Assembly (NCBI GenBank): GCA_015152475.1
Contig: SUTW01000004.1
Coordinates: 1 to 64,000 of the forward strand
Direction of reading: 5' to 3'
Length of the DNA: 64,000 nucleotides
Source: Cyanobacteria bacterium SIG30
GTDB taxonomy: Bacteria > Cyanobacteriota > Vampirovibrionia > Gastranaerophilales > Gastranaerophilaceae
Shown: in pieces, positions 17,242-25,022 of the stretch
Layout of the letters: each line of letters starts with the position of its first letter
Position numbering within the stretch: the stretch's first letter is position 1
Made by a program: the position numbers and the translations under genes
Notes under the pieces: generated by a model
What the model was told of the DNA's origin: nothing
Database searches by the model: none
The model's input: only the letters and a program-made list of their open reading frames with translations

Positions 17242-17703
17242 ATGGGTATTGATGGCACTAATGGAGTATATTCACAAAAAAATGTTAATACAAATCCATC
17301 TGGATTTAAAAAATTTATGAATCCTGAATCGGCTGCGATAAATAGTATTTTTGGTGGCGAAGGAGATGAAAAATTTAAATCATATTTAAATCCGTTATCT
17401 CCATATTCTAAGGATCCAGAAGGAAAAAAATTATCAACTTGGTCTGATCCATTGATGAAAACTGTGGATGCCAACATCGGAGGAACTCATTTTCAAAATT
17501 TGAATCCAATTCACAGGACTTTCTTTTGCGAAGGAACAAAAAGTGAAAAAGCTCGCAGTTGGATAGATCCAGGTATGGCTGCTGCAACAAGTTTTATAAA
17601 AGATGAAAAAACGGCAAAAGCAGTGTATTCTATATTTAATCCTGTTGGAGGAATTCTTTCTACTGCTTTTGATAAAGTTTTTTGTAAAAACGAAAAAAAA
17701 TAA
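17242..17703 (+). CDS. Small protein with six [hydrophobic]-x-[N/D]-P repeats
   Basis: 153 residues, no signal peptide or membrane helix, family unknown. Pro residues at 28, 51, 70, 89, 110 and 134 each sit in FMNP, YLNP, WSDP, NLNP, WIDP or IFNP, at intervals of 19-24 residues. The segments before the second and fifth (IFGGEGDEKFKS and FFCEGTKSEKARS) also resemble each other, suggesting internal duplication of about 21-residue units. Strong AAGGAG ribosome site and a good terminator indicate a well-expressed single gene. Confidence 0.65.
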   Translation: MGIDGTNGVYSQKNVNTNPSGFKKFMNPESAAINSIFGGEGDEKFKSYLNPLSPYSKDPEGKKLSTWSDPLMKTVDANIGGTHFQNLNPIHRTFFCEGTKSEKARSWIDPGMAAATSFIKDEKTAKAVYSIFNPVGGILSTAFDKVFCKNEKK

Positions 17704-17722
17704 TTTTATAAGAAATAATTTT

Positions 17723-17755
17723 AAAAACCCTGAGCTTTTTAAGTTCAGGGTTTTT
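17723..17755 (+). terminator. Intrinsic terminator
   Basis: AAAAACCCTGA (17723-17733) pairs with TCAGGGTTTTT (17745-17755); the T-run is part of the 3' arm. Confidence 0.88.
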
Positions 17756-17850
17756 ATTTATGTTGTGAACATTAAAATTTGTTAAAGATTTATTGTTTTA
17801 TTTTTTACAATCTTTTGTTTGTACGATAATTATTTTTAAGGAGAATAATT

Positions 17851-18549
17851 ATGCCAGAAATTAATAATTTTAAAGATAATGCTAATATAAAGGCTTGTGC
17901 CGTTAAAACAAAAGAAACTGAGAAAAGATATACAGAAGGCGAAGAATTTTTAAATGCATTTAGTCATGGACTAGGTGCATTATTTGCCATTTATGCAATT
18001 GTTATGTTGGTTGTAAATGCAAATACTCCAATGGAAATAACAACAACTGCGATTTATGGTTCTATGTTATTTTTGGCATTTCAAGCTTCAACTTGTTATC
18101 ATGCAATGGTTAATGACATTGCAAAAAAAGTTTTCAGAAAAATTGACCATAGCGCAATTTATTTGCTTATTGCAGGAACTTATACTCCAATTTTGATGCT
18201 TGCAGTTGAGTTTCCATATAATATAGTTTATCTTGCAATGATATGGTATTTGGCAATTACTGGTATTGTTTTTTCTTGTTTAACATTGAAATTTAAACAT
18301 TTATCAACTGGTTTATATATTGCAATGGGATGGCTTTCTGTGTTTTTGTTTTATACACTTTGGACAAAAACATCTCATATGGTTATTATTTATTTGTTGT
18401 TGGGTGGTGTTTTCTTTACTGTTGGAAGTTATTTTTATTTACGCAAAAGGAAATATTACCACACGATTTGGCACCTTTTTGTTTTATCAGGTGCAATATC
18501 ACATTACCTTGCAATACATGAATTATTGCTTATAAATAAATTATCTTAA
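17851..18549 (+). CDS. Hemolysin III / PAQR-family membrane protein
   Basis: 232 residues, seven predicted membrane helices. Conserved PAQR metal-site motifs are seen: SHGLGALFAI, the Ser/His cluster STCYHA, RKIDHSAIYLLIAGTYTP, and HTIWHLFVLSGAISHY near the C-terminus. Members of this superfamily are putative zinc-dependent ceramidase-like hydrolases; the hemolysin name is historical. TAAGGAG precedes the ATG. Its last 9 bp overlap the end of the convergent flavodiiron gene. Confidence 0.9.
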   Translation: MPEINNFKDNANIKACAVKTKETEKRYTEGEEFLNAFSHGLGALFAIYAIVMLVVNANTPMEITTTAIYGSMLFLAFQASTCYHAMVNDIAKKVFRKIDHSAIYLLIAGTYTPILMLAVEFPYNIVYLAMIWYLAITGIVFSCLTLKFKHLSTGLYIAMGWLSVFLFYTLWTKTSHMVIIYLLLGGVFFTVGSYFYLRKRKYYHTIWHLFVLSGAISHYLAIHELLLINKLS

Positions 18550-20358
18550 TGGTTCAAAATCTTGTGCACCATGTTTACAGATTGGGCAGATAAAGTCTTT
18601 TGGTAGCTCACTGCCTTCATATACATATCCACATATTTTGCAGACAAAGCCATTAACTTTTTTTTCTGGACGTATTATTGGTTTTATTCTGTTTAGATAA
18701 TATGAATAAGTAACAGATGGTACATCTGAAATTATTTTTGAATCAACAACGTCAGCTGTGAATAAAATGTGTGTTCCGTAATCTTTTTTGTCTATTACTT
18801 TTGCGCAGATTGTTGCGTTTGAATATTTATTCAATGAATAAATGCCATTATTTTGGCGTTCTGTAAAGTTACAATTTTCAAATTTGTCAGCTGTTTTTCC
18901 TGTTTGAAAACCAAATCTTTTGAACAAGCTAAATGGTGCTTCTTCAGTTAAAACCGACAAATTAAATTCGTCCATTTCATTTATCATTTCACAGGTTAAG
19001 TTTTCTTTGTTAACTGCAATAGTTATTCTTTTTGGGTTATCTGTTATTTGGTTTACAGTGTTTATTATGCAGGCGTTATCTTTGTCTTTATTTTTGGCAA
19101 ATAGGCAATATAAGCCATAGCTTATTTTGAACATTGCATTATTATCTTTTGGTCTTATTGCGATAGAATCCATAATTTTATCGACTAAATTGTCAATTGC
19201 TTGTATTTGGTTTTCTTTAACAGTAGATTTAATTGTGAAGGTTGGCTCAATGTATTCTATTTCTTTTAAATTTTCAAACATTTTTTTAATTAGACTGCCA
19301 GCAGTTGGTGCCCAAGAACCGTTTTCGATAATTGCAATTTTTCGATTTTTGATATTATGAGCTTTAAGATTTGAAAGCACATTTTCCATATTACAGAAAA
19401 TTCCGGCATTATATGTGGTTGACGCAATAACAATATGTGAGCATCTAAATGTTTCTGAGACTATTTCTGAGAAATGAGTTTTTGAAACATCATACATTTT
19501 AATATTTTTTATACCTTTTTTTGCAAGTTTTGTAGCAATAATTTCTGCTACATTTTCTGTGTTTCCATATACTGAGGCATAAATTATCAAAACAGTTTGT
19601 TCTTCAGGCTCCATAGTGCTCCACTTTTGGTATTTTTCAATATACCAATTAATTTTATTTCTCCATATTGGTCCATGAAGTGGGCATATCATTTTGATGT
19701 CTAATGAAGAAGCCTTTTTTAAAAGTGCTTGAACTTGTGTTCCATATTTGCCTACAATATTTGTGTAGTAACGTCTTGCATCATCCAACCAATCGTTTTC
19801 AAAATCTACTTCATCTGCAAAAATATTTCCGTTTAATGCGCCAAATGTTCCGAAGGCATCTGCTGAAAATAAGATATTGTCAACTAAATCATAAGTCACC
19901 ATAACTTCTGGCCAATGAACCATAGGAGCCATAACAAAGGTTAAATTATGTTTGCCTGTGTTTAAAATATCGCCTTCTTTTACAACCTTTACACAAGAAT
20001 CAATGTCAAAATTGAAAAATTGTTTTAGCATATTTAATGATTTTTGGTTGCAGACAATAGTTACTTCTGGATATTTATTTTTTACATCTTCAATTGTTCC
20101 TGCATGATCTGGTTCAACATGATTTATTATTAAATAATCAAGTTTTCTTCCGTTAAGTTCGTATTCTAAATTTTCTAAGAATTGAGTTGATAAGCTTTTA
20201 TCGATAGTATCGAATAAAACCGTTTTTTCATCTTTTAATAAATACGAATTATAAGAAGCGCCTCTTTCAACAGGGAAAACATTTTCAAATAATGCGATTC
20301 GTCTGTTGTTGGCGCCAATATATACTAAATCTTCTGTGATATTTTGTGTGTTATGCAT
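18541..20358 (-). CDS. Flavodiiron protein with flavin-reductase and rubredoxin-like domains
   Basis: 605 residues in four modules: metallo-beta-lactamase-like diiron domain (1-250; INHVEPDHAG, MVHWPEVMV, SADAFG, CPLHGP supply the ligands), flavodoxin (about 254-395; IIYASVYGNTENVA), a flavin-reductase-like domain (about 405-545) and a C-terminal rubredoxin-like knuckle (KICGYVYEG then CPICKHG). It should reduce O2 and/or NO to protect an anaerobe. The flavin-reductase domain recalls cyanobacterial Flv proteins; the added rubredoxin would give two electron-entry routes. AGAGAGG precedes the ATG. Confidence 0.92.
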   Translation of the reverse strand: MHNTQNITEDLVYIGANNRRIALFENVFPVERGASYNSYLLKDEKTVLFDTIDKSLSTQFLENLEYELNGRKLDYLIINHVEPDHAGTIEDVKNKYPEVTIVCNQKSLNMLKQFFNFDIDSCVKVVKEGDILNTGKHNLTFVMAPMVHWPEVMVTYDLVDNILFSADAFGTFGALNGNIFADEVDFENDWLDDARRYYTNIVGKYGTQVQALLKKASSLDIKMICPLHGPIWRNKINWYIEKYQKWSTMEPEEQTVLIIYASVYGNTENVAEIIATKLAKKGIKNIKMYDVSKTHFSEIVSETFRCSHIVIASTTYNAGIFCNMENVLSNLKAHNIKNRKIAIIENGSWAPTAGSLIKKMFENLKEIEYIEPTFTIKSTVKENQIQAIDNLVDKIMDSIAIRPKDNNAMFKISYGLYCLFAKNKDKDNACIINTVNQITDNPKRITIAVNKENLTCEMINEMDEFNLSVLTEEAPFSLFKRFGFQTGKTADKFENCNFTERQNNGIYSLNKYSNATICAKVIDKKDYGTHILFTADVVDSKIISDVPSVTYSYYLNRIKPIIRPEKKVNGFVCKICGYVYEGSELPKDFICPICKHGAQDFEPLR

Positions 20359-20413
20359 AAAAACCTCTCTAAGTTTATATTAACACACAATTTTGCTATT
20401 TTCTATTAAATTA

Positions 20414-20779
20414 TTATCTTCCGGATTCAATTCTTTTGATAAGCATTTTTGCTTTGCCATCAAATTTATCATTTATAATTACAGGTTTTCTGTTTATATG
20501 TCTTGAAGGAGCTCTGTCTCCTGCCCAACCTTCTTTCATACAAAGTAAATTATAATGTTCTCTGCCTGTGACAAGAAAACCAACTTCTTTGCCTTCTCTT
20601 ACAGCTTCGCCCAATAAACCATTGGTATTGGCATGTTTATATATTTCGGTTGCATTTTGCAAATAATAATGCCCGTCTGCATGTTTTATTTTTTCAGATA
20701 GTTTATCTAAACCGCCTTTTTTTGCGATAATTGGTGTAACACTTGTAAAAGATGTATTTCTAACTGGATTTATTCTCAT
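20414..20779 (-). CDS. Lineage-specific small protein (MRINP N-terminus)
   Basis: 121 residues, basic, no signal peptide. It starts MRINPVRNTSFTSVTP, an example of the short N-terminal tag seen on other proteins here. The body has an amphipathic helix rich in His/Lys/Tyr and a central EVGFLVTGREHYNLL segment. Function unknown. AAAGGA lies upstream. It is followed on the same strand by nothing closer than the flavodiiron gene. Confidence 0.6.
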   Translation of the reverse strand: MRINPVRNTSFTSVTPIIAKKGGLDKLSEKIKHADGHYYLQNATEIYKHANTNGLLGEAVREGKEVGFLVTGREHYNLLCMKEGWAGDRAPSRHINRKPVIINDKFDGKAKMLIKRIESGR

Positions 20780-20831
20780 AATAGTTCCTTTCTGCTTTAA
20801 TAAAAGTAGAAAAAAATTTTTTTTGCGTAAA

Positions 20832-21617
20832 TCAAACTATTGTTTTGAGAATATTTATATAATTTAGCATTTCTTGATTATTTTGAGCACTTTCTTCTAG
20901 AATTTTAAAAGCTTCTTCATTTGAGAAGGCTTTTCGGTACGGTCTGTCTTCTTTAAGAGCCGAAAATACGTCTGCAATTTTTAATATCTGAACCATTTTG
21001 TTGTTTGGATTGTTTGCGTGGTGTTTTGAGATTAAATCTAAAACTTCTGGTTCAAAATTTGCATTTTTGAGAAGCTCAAAGCCTAAATTGCTATGTAAAT
21101 CAACAATGCTTTTTTCATTTGTCGTTAATGTGCCTTTTTTATTTAAAATACTTGACGGTATTAAAGTTTTACCTGTGTCGTGCAAAAGTGATGCATAAGC
21201 CATAATTTCATAATCTTTTTTAGAAAAATCTTCTCCACTTGCCTGCATTATTCCTGTTGCATATTTCATTGTTGGAATCAAGTGACTATTTATTATGTTT
21301 TTGACATTTTCGATTTCTAGTTTTGGAATTATACCTTTGCTTCGAAGCACATTTTTTATATTTGGATTATTTTGTAATTCTTTATTTAAAAATCTTTTGT
21401 TCAAGTAGCTGTTTATAAATGATTGTGGAGATATTTTTATTAATGCGTTATTTCTTGCATCCAAAATAGCTTGTTTTATGCCAGATTGTTTTCTTGGAAT
21501 AAATGGAGTATAGCTATCTTGTTGGTTTTTATTTACATTACCATAAGGCAAAGTTGTTACTTTGTCATTAAAATTAGATTTTATTGGATTTATCAATAAA
21601 TTGTTATTGATTTGCAT
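20832..21617 (-). CDS. Degenerate HD-GYP-type phosphohydrolase
   Basis: 261 residues. The HD core is present: H112, LLHDTGKTLIPSSIL (H146, D147, K150), H175, H199-H200 and D216 in KIADVFSAL, then EDRPYRKAF, the usual HD-GYP tail. The GYP tripeptide and its loop are missing (HHANNPNN replaces the usual segment), and DAL has become SAL. It therefore may not degrade cyclic-di-GMP. The first 45 residues are a linear, Asn-rich tag-like region. AAGAAGG precedes the ATG. Confidence 0.8.
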   Translation of the reverse strand: MQINNNLLINPIKSNFNDKVTTLPYGNVNKNQQDSYTPFIPRKQSGIKQAILDARNNALIKISPQSFINSYLNKRFLNKELQNNPNIKNVLRSKGIIPKLEIENVKNIINSHLIPTMKYATGIMQASGEDFSKKDYEIMAYASLLHDTGKTLIPSSILNKKGTLTTNEKSIVDLHSNLGFELLKNANFEPEVLDLISKHHANNPNNKMVQILKIADVFSALKEDRPYRKAFSNEEAFKILEESAQNNQEMLNYINILKTIV

Positions 21618-21736
21618 TTTGTACCTTCTTATTTAATTAAAACATTTTTCTTATAAATATTGCTTTTAAAAATGCATAAAATAAAAAACTTAATATTTTG
21701 TTTATTTTTTAATAGAAATAAATAAATAGGTTTTAG

Positions 21737-21745
21737 TGGTAAAAT
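21737..21745 (+). promoter_or_regulatory. Extended -10 promoter, predicted leaderless
   Basis: TGGTAAAAT (TGn + TAAAAT) ends 6 nt before the ATG at 21752; the gap GATTTT contains no ribosome site. Confidence 0.65.
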
Positions 21746-21751
21746 GATTTT

Positions 21752-22300
21752 ATGAAGAAAACTCTCTGGCAAATTTATTTAACATTTTCAAAAATGGGAC
21801 TAGAGCTTTTAGGTGGTGGGTATGTTATAGTTCCTGTTTTAAAAAGAGAAATTATAGAAAATAAAAATTGGATTACGGAAAAAGAATTAACTGAATTTTA
21901 TGCTTTGTCTCAAACCTTACCTGGGATTATTGCAGTAAATGTTTCTGTTTTTACAGGGTATAAATTAAAAGGTAAACTCGGTGCTTTTATGGCGCTTTTA
22001 GGCATTATCACTTTCCCTTTAATTATTATTTGTCTTCTAGCTTCAATTTTAAGTTTAATAACCAGCTTAGATATCATCAAAAGCATCTTTTTTGGGGTTG
22101 GTGTTGCAGTTATTATTTTGATTTATTTATCAATTAAGGAGATGTGGAAATTTAGTGTTTTTGATGTGGCGACGTCAATAATTTTTGTTACTTCATTTGT
22201 TGTTTCATTTTTCTTTAATGTATCGCCAGTTTTTATTGTATTAGGCTCAATATTATTAAGCATTTCATACAAAATTTTAGAGAGGAGATTTAAGAAATGA
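21752..22300 (+). CDS. chrA: Chromate transporter, N-terminal-half protein
   Basis: 182 residues, about five membrane helices, one ChrA domain: FSKMGLELLGGGYVIVPVL, ALSQTLPGIIAVNVSVFTGY. With the next gene it forms a short-chain (split) CHR pair. CHR proteins export chromate or related anions, often with proton exchange; the natural substrate in a gut anaerobe is unclear. The stop overlaps the next start (ATGA). Confidence 0.88.
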   Translation: MKKTLWQIYLTFSKMGLELLGGGYVIVPVLKREIIENKNWITEKELTEFYALSQTLPGIIAVNVSVFTGYKLKGKLGAFMALLGIITFPLIIICLLASILSLITSLDIIKSIFFGVGVAVIILIYLSIKEMWKFSVFDVATSIIFVTSFVVSFFFNVSPVFIVLGSILLSISYKILERRFKK

Positions 22301-22833
22301 TTTTTTTAAAACTCTTTTTTGAATTTTTTAAAACAGGACTTTTTTCAGTAGGTGGTGGTTATGCGACAATGCCTTTCTTGTATCAAATTTCAAATGATTA
22401 CAATTGGTATAGCCTGCAAGAATTAGCCGATATTCTTGCAATTTCAGTTATTACACCAGGGCCAGTTGGGGTTAATATGGCAACTTTTGCAGGTTTTAAA
22501 ACTTCTGGTATTTTAGGCGCAATTGTTGCAACATTGGCTTTAGTTTTACCTTCTTATTTTATAGTTATTATGGTTTCAAAACTTATAAAAAAATTTGAAA
22601 AAAATTTTTATGTTGAATCTATTTTATATGGTCTAAAACCAACAGGATGTGGACTTTTGTTGGCGGTTGCTGTTAACTTTTTTAAAAATAATGTTAAAGA
22701 CTTATACGCATTATTGTTTTTTATATTTTTATTTATTTTAAGTTTTAAATTTAAGAAAAATCCGCTTTTTTATTTTTTAATAGGTGGAATTTTTGGTTTG
22801 GCGGTAAATTTTTTTGGTCTTATAATTAAATAA
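22297..22833 (+). CDS. chrA: Chromate transporter, C-terminal-half protein
   Basis: 178 residues, the partner half of the CHR pair: FFKTGLFSVGGGYATMPFL and AISVITPGPVGVNMATFAGF mirror the motifs of the first half, consistent with an antiparallel dual-topology pair. GAGAGGAG lies upstream within the preceding gene; the genes overlap by 4 nt. Confidence 0.88.
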   Translation: MIFLKLFFEFFKTGLFSVGGGYATMPFLYQISNDYNWYSLQELADILAISVITPGPVGVNMATFAGFKTSGILGAIVATLALVLPSYFIVIMVSKLIKKFEKNFYVESILYGLKPTGCGLLLAVAVNFFKNNVKDLYALLFFIFLFILSFKFKKNPLFYFLIGGIFGLAVNFFGLIIK

Positions 22834-22847
22834 AAGGAGAAATAACA

Positions 22848-23048
22848 ATGTATCATCTTTTTGCAAAAGAAACCGGTAAATTTGATAGCAGAAAACATAT
22901 AAAAGATTTTGAAGATGTTGAAGATGCTTATGATTATGTTGATAAAAAATTAGCGCAAGACGCAGATTTTAAATATGTCATTGAAGAAACAACAGGTTTT
23001 GTTGACGGCTATGGCGAACTTATAAGAAAAGTTGTTGAAGAAAATTAA
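22848..23048 (+). CDS. Small acidic protein of unknown function
   Basis: 66 residues, acidic, no membrane segment. It begins MYHLFAKETGKFDSRK and is mostly alpha-helical with several Tyr/Asp. AAAAGGAG and 14-nt spacing from the chromate transporter place it in the same operon. No family recognised. Confidence 0.65.
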   Translation: MYHLFAKETGKFDSRKHIKDFEDVEDAYDYVDKKLAQDADFKYVIEETTGFVDGYGELIRKVVEEN

Positions 23049-23074
23049 TTTTTAATTAAACCAAGGATTGATTT

Positions 23075-24469
23075 ATGGCATTATTTTTTATAGCTTTAAG
23101 TTTGCTTATTTTTGGCTATTTTATTTACGGAAAATTTGTTGAAAATGTTTGGGGTATAAATCCTGATAGAAAAACTCCAGCTGTTAAATATAATGACGGT
23201 GTTGATTTTGTACCAATGCCACTTTGGAGAATTTTTTTAATACAATTTTTAAATATAGCGGGCCTTGGTCCTGTTTTTGGTGCTATATTGGGTGCCGTTT
23301 ATGGTCCCGTTTGTCTTTTATGGATAGTTTTTGGCAGTATTTTGGCAGGTGGTGTTCATGATTATTTATCCGGAATGATTTCTGTTAAATTTAATGGTAA
23401 ATCAATTATTTATATAACTGAAAAGCTGTTTGGCAAGAAAATTAAGTTATTGTTTTTAATTTTTTTCTCATTATTACTACTTTTAATAGGAGTAGTTTTT
23501 GCAACTAATCCTGCAAAAATGCTGGCTGATATTTCAAATACACCCTTTATTTATTGGGTTGTTGCGATTTTCTTATATTACTTTTTAGCAACTTTTTTGC
23601 CGGTAGATAAAATTATTGGAAAATTCTATCCATTTTTTGCAGCACTTTTAATTGTGATGACGATATTAACTATAGTTGTTTTACTTTTATCGAAACCTAT
23701 ACTTTACCCGAATTTAACTTTTGCAAATTTGCATCCTTTAAATTTGAATGTTTTTCCAATGCTTTTTATAACGGTTGCATGCGGTGCAATAAGCGGTTTT
23801 CATGCGACTCAATCACCGATTATGGCAAAATGTATTTCTTATGAAAAGCAGGGGAGAATCGTATTTTATGGTGCAATGATTACAGAGGGAATTATTGCTT
23901 TAATATGGGCAACATTAGGGATTGCTTTTTATAATGAAACAGGTGGTTTATTAAATGCAATAAATAATTTAGGGCAAGGTGGTGTAGTTTCAGAAATCGC
24001 AACATCACTTTTGGGCAAATTTGGTGGTGTTTTGACAGTTTTGTCGGTTATTGTTTTATCTTTAACATCAGGAGATACTGCTTTTCGTTCGTTAAGGCTT
24101 ACAATTGCAGAAAATTTTAATATTGACCAAAAGAAAATATCTAAGAGATTGTTTTTAAGTTTCATTATTTTATTTTGCGGAATTTTACTTGCAAAAATTG
24201 ATTTAACTGTACTTTGGCAATATTTCGGCTGGGCAAATCAAATGCTTGCCACATTTGTTTTATGGGTTTTATCTTCATATCTTTCAAAAAAGAAAAAGTT
24301 CTTTTTTATAACTTTTTTACCTGCTTTATTTATGACAGCAGTTTGTATAAGTTACATTTTGCAGGTAAAAATAGGTTTTTCTCTTGCACCTAATATTGCA
24401 AATTTAATAGGTATTTTAATTTCTTTATTAAGTGGTTTTTTCTTTATTTTTAAAATTACCAAAAAATAA
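23075..24469 (+). CDS. CstA-family (carbon starvation/peptide) transporter, short form
   Basis: 464 residues, about 12 membrane helices. The CstA core is clear: QFLNIAGLGPVFGAILGAVYG, GGVHDYLSGMIS, GAISGFHATQSPIMAKC and SLTSGDTAFRSLRLTIAE. This is shorter than the roughly 700-residue enterobacterial CstA and matches the short type common in anaerobes. Relatives import pyruvate or peptides. Same strand and 26 nt after the small acidic gene; ended by the hairpin at 24479. Confidence 0.88.
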   Translation: MALFFIALSLLIFGYFIYGKFVENVWGINPDRKTPAVKYNDGVDFVPMPLWRIFLIQFLNIAGLGPVFGAILGAVYGPVCLLWIVFGSILAGGVHDYLSGMISVKFNGKSIIYITEKLFGKKIKLLFLIFFSLLLLLIGVVFATNPAKMLADISNTPFIYWVVAIFLYYFLATFLPVDKIIGKFYPFFAALLIVMTILTIVVLLLSKPILYPNLTFANLHPLNLNVFPMLFITVACGAISGFHATQSPIMAKCISYEKQGRIVFYGAMITEGIIALIWATLGIAFYNETGGLLNAINNLGQGGVVSEIATSLLGKFGGVLTVLSVIVLSLTSGDTAFRSLRLTIAENFNIDQKKISKRLFLSFIILFCGILLAKIDLTVLWQYFGWANQMLATFVLWVLSSYLSKKKKFFFITFLPALFMTAVCISYILQVKIGFSLAPNIANLIGILISLLSGFFFIFKITKK

Positions 24470-24478
24470 ATATATTTT

Positions 24479-24506
24479 AAAAGCCCCATTTTACTGGGGC
24501 TTTTAC
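24479..24506. terminator. Bidirectional intrinsic terminator
   Basis: AAAAGCCCCA and TGGGGCTTTT form a 10-bp stem between the convergent CstA and hibernation-factor genes, with A/T tails on both sides. Confidence 0.9.
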
Positions 24507-24530
24507 TATTTTAAATTTTTATTCTTTTTT

Positions 24531-24869
24531 TTATTCTTCAATAGGTGTTCTGATTGAAGCATTACCACCAGCTTTTTGGTGTTTTTCTTTGTATTTTCTA
24601 ACTTGACGTTCTAATTTATCTGCAACAAGGTCTATTGAAGCATACATTGATTCTGCTTGTTCTTCAACTCTAATAATGTCGCCTGCTATTTGGCAATTAA
24701 CTTCTGCAACGTGAGAATCTGCAACTGAAGGATTTTTAATTACGCTTAATAGAGTTTCGATTGATTGAATTTGGTCATAATGACTTGCAACTTTGCCAAT
24801 TTTTTCTTTAACGTAAGCCTTGATTGCATCCGTAACTTCAACATTTCGTCCTGTAACATGATTTTTCAT
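24531..24869 (-). CDS. hpf: Ribosome hibernation promoting factor (short or medium form)
   Basis: 112 residues from MKNHVTGRNVEVTDAIKAYV. The HPF/YfiA fold is apparent: beta strand, AIKAYVKEKIGKV helix, YDQIQSIETLLSVIKNPS, EVNCQIAGDIIRVEEQ, then SMYASIDLVADKLERQVRKYK. The long-HPF dimerisation domain is missing, with only a short basic tail. Longer in-frame starts overlap the -10 box (24907-24912), so they cannot be translated from that promoter; ATG 24869 with GGGAGAT is chosen. Confidence 0.9.
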   Translation of the reverse strand: MKNHVTGRNVEVTDAIKAYVKEKIGKVASHYDQIQSIETLLSVIKNPSVADSHVAEVNCQIAGDIIRVEEQAESMYASIDLVADKLERQVRKYKEKHQKAGGNASIRTPIEE

Positions 24870-24906
24870 TTTGTAGTTATCTCCCATCTCGACTACTGAC
24901 TTCATC

Positions 24907-24912
24907 ATTATA
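24907..24912 (-). promoter_or_regulatory. -10 box of hpf
   Basis: TATAAT on the minus strand, giving a start point near 24900 and a leader of about 30 nt. No convincing -35. Confidence 0.5.
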
Positions 24913-24993
24913 CACTATGTTTTGAATTTTTAAAAGACTCTAATTGGAAATATTTTACAAAACTATTAAATCAATGCAAAAAAACGAATTTAA

Positions 24994-25002
24994 TGTTATT
25001 AT
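24994..25002 (+). promoter_or_regulatory. Extended -10 promoter of the amidase-murI operon
   Basis: TGTTATTAT (TGn + TATTAT). The start point near 25009 lies just before AGGAGGAG, and rules out the upstream in-frame ATG at 24993. Confidence 0.55.
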
Positions 25003-25022
25003 TATTTGACAGGAGGAGCATT

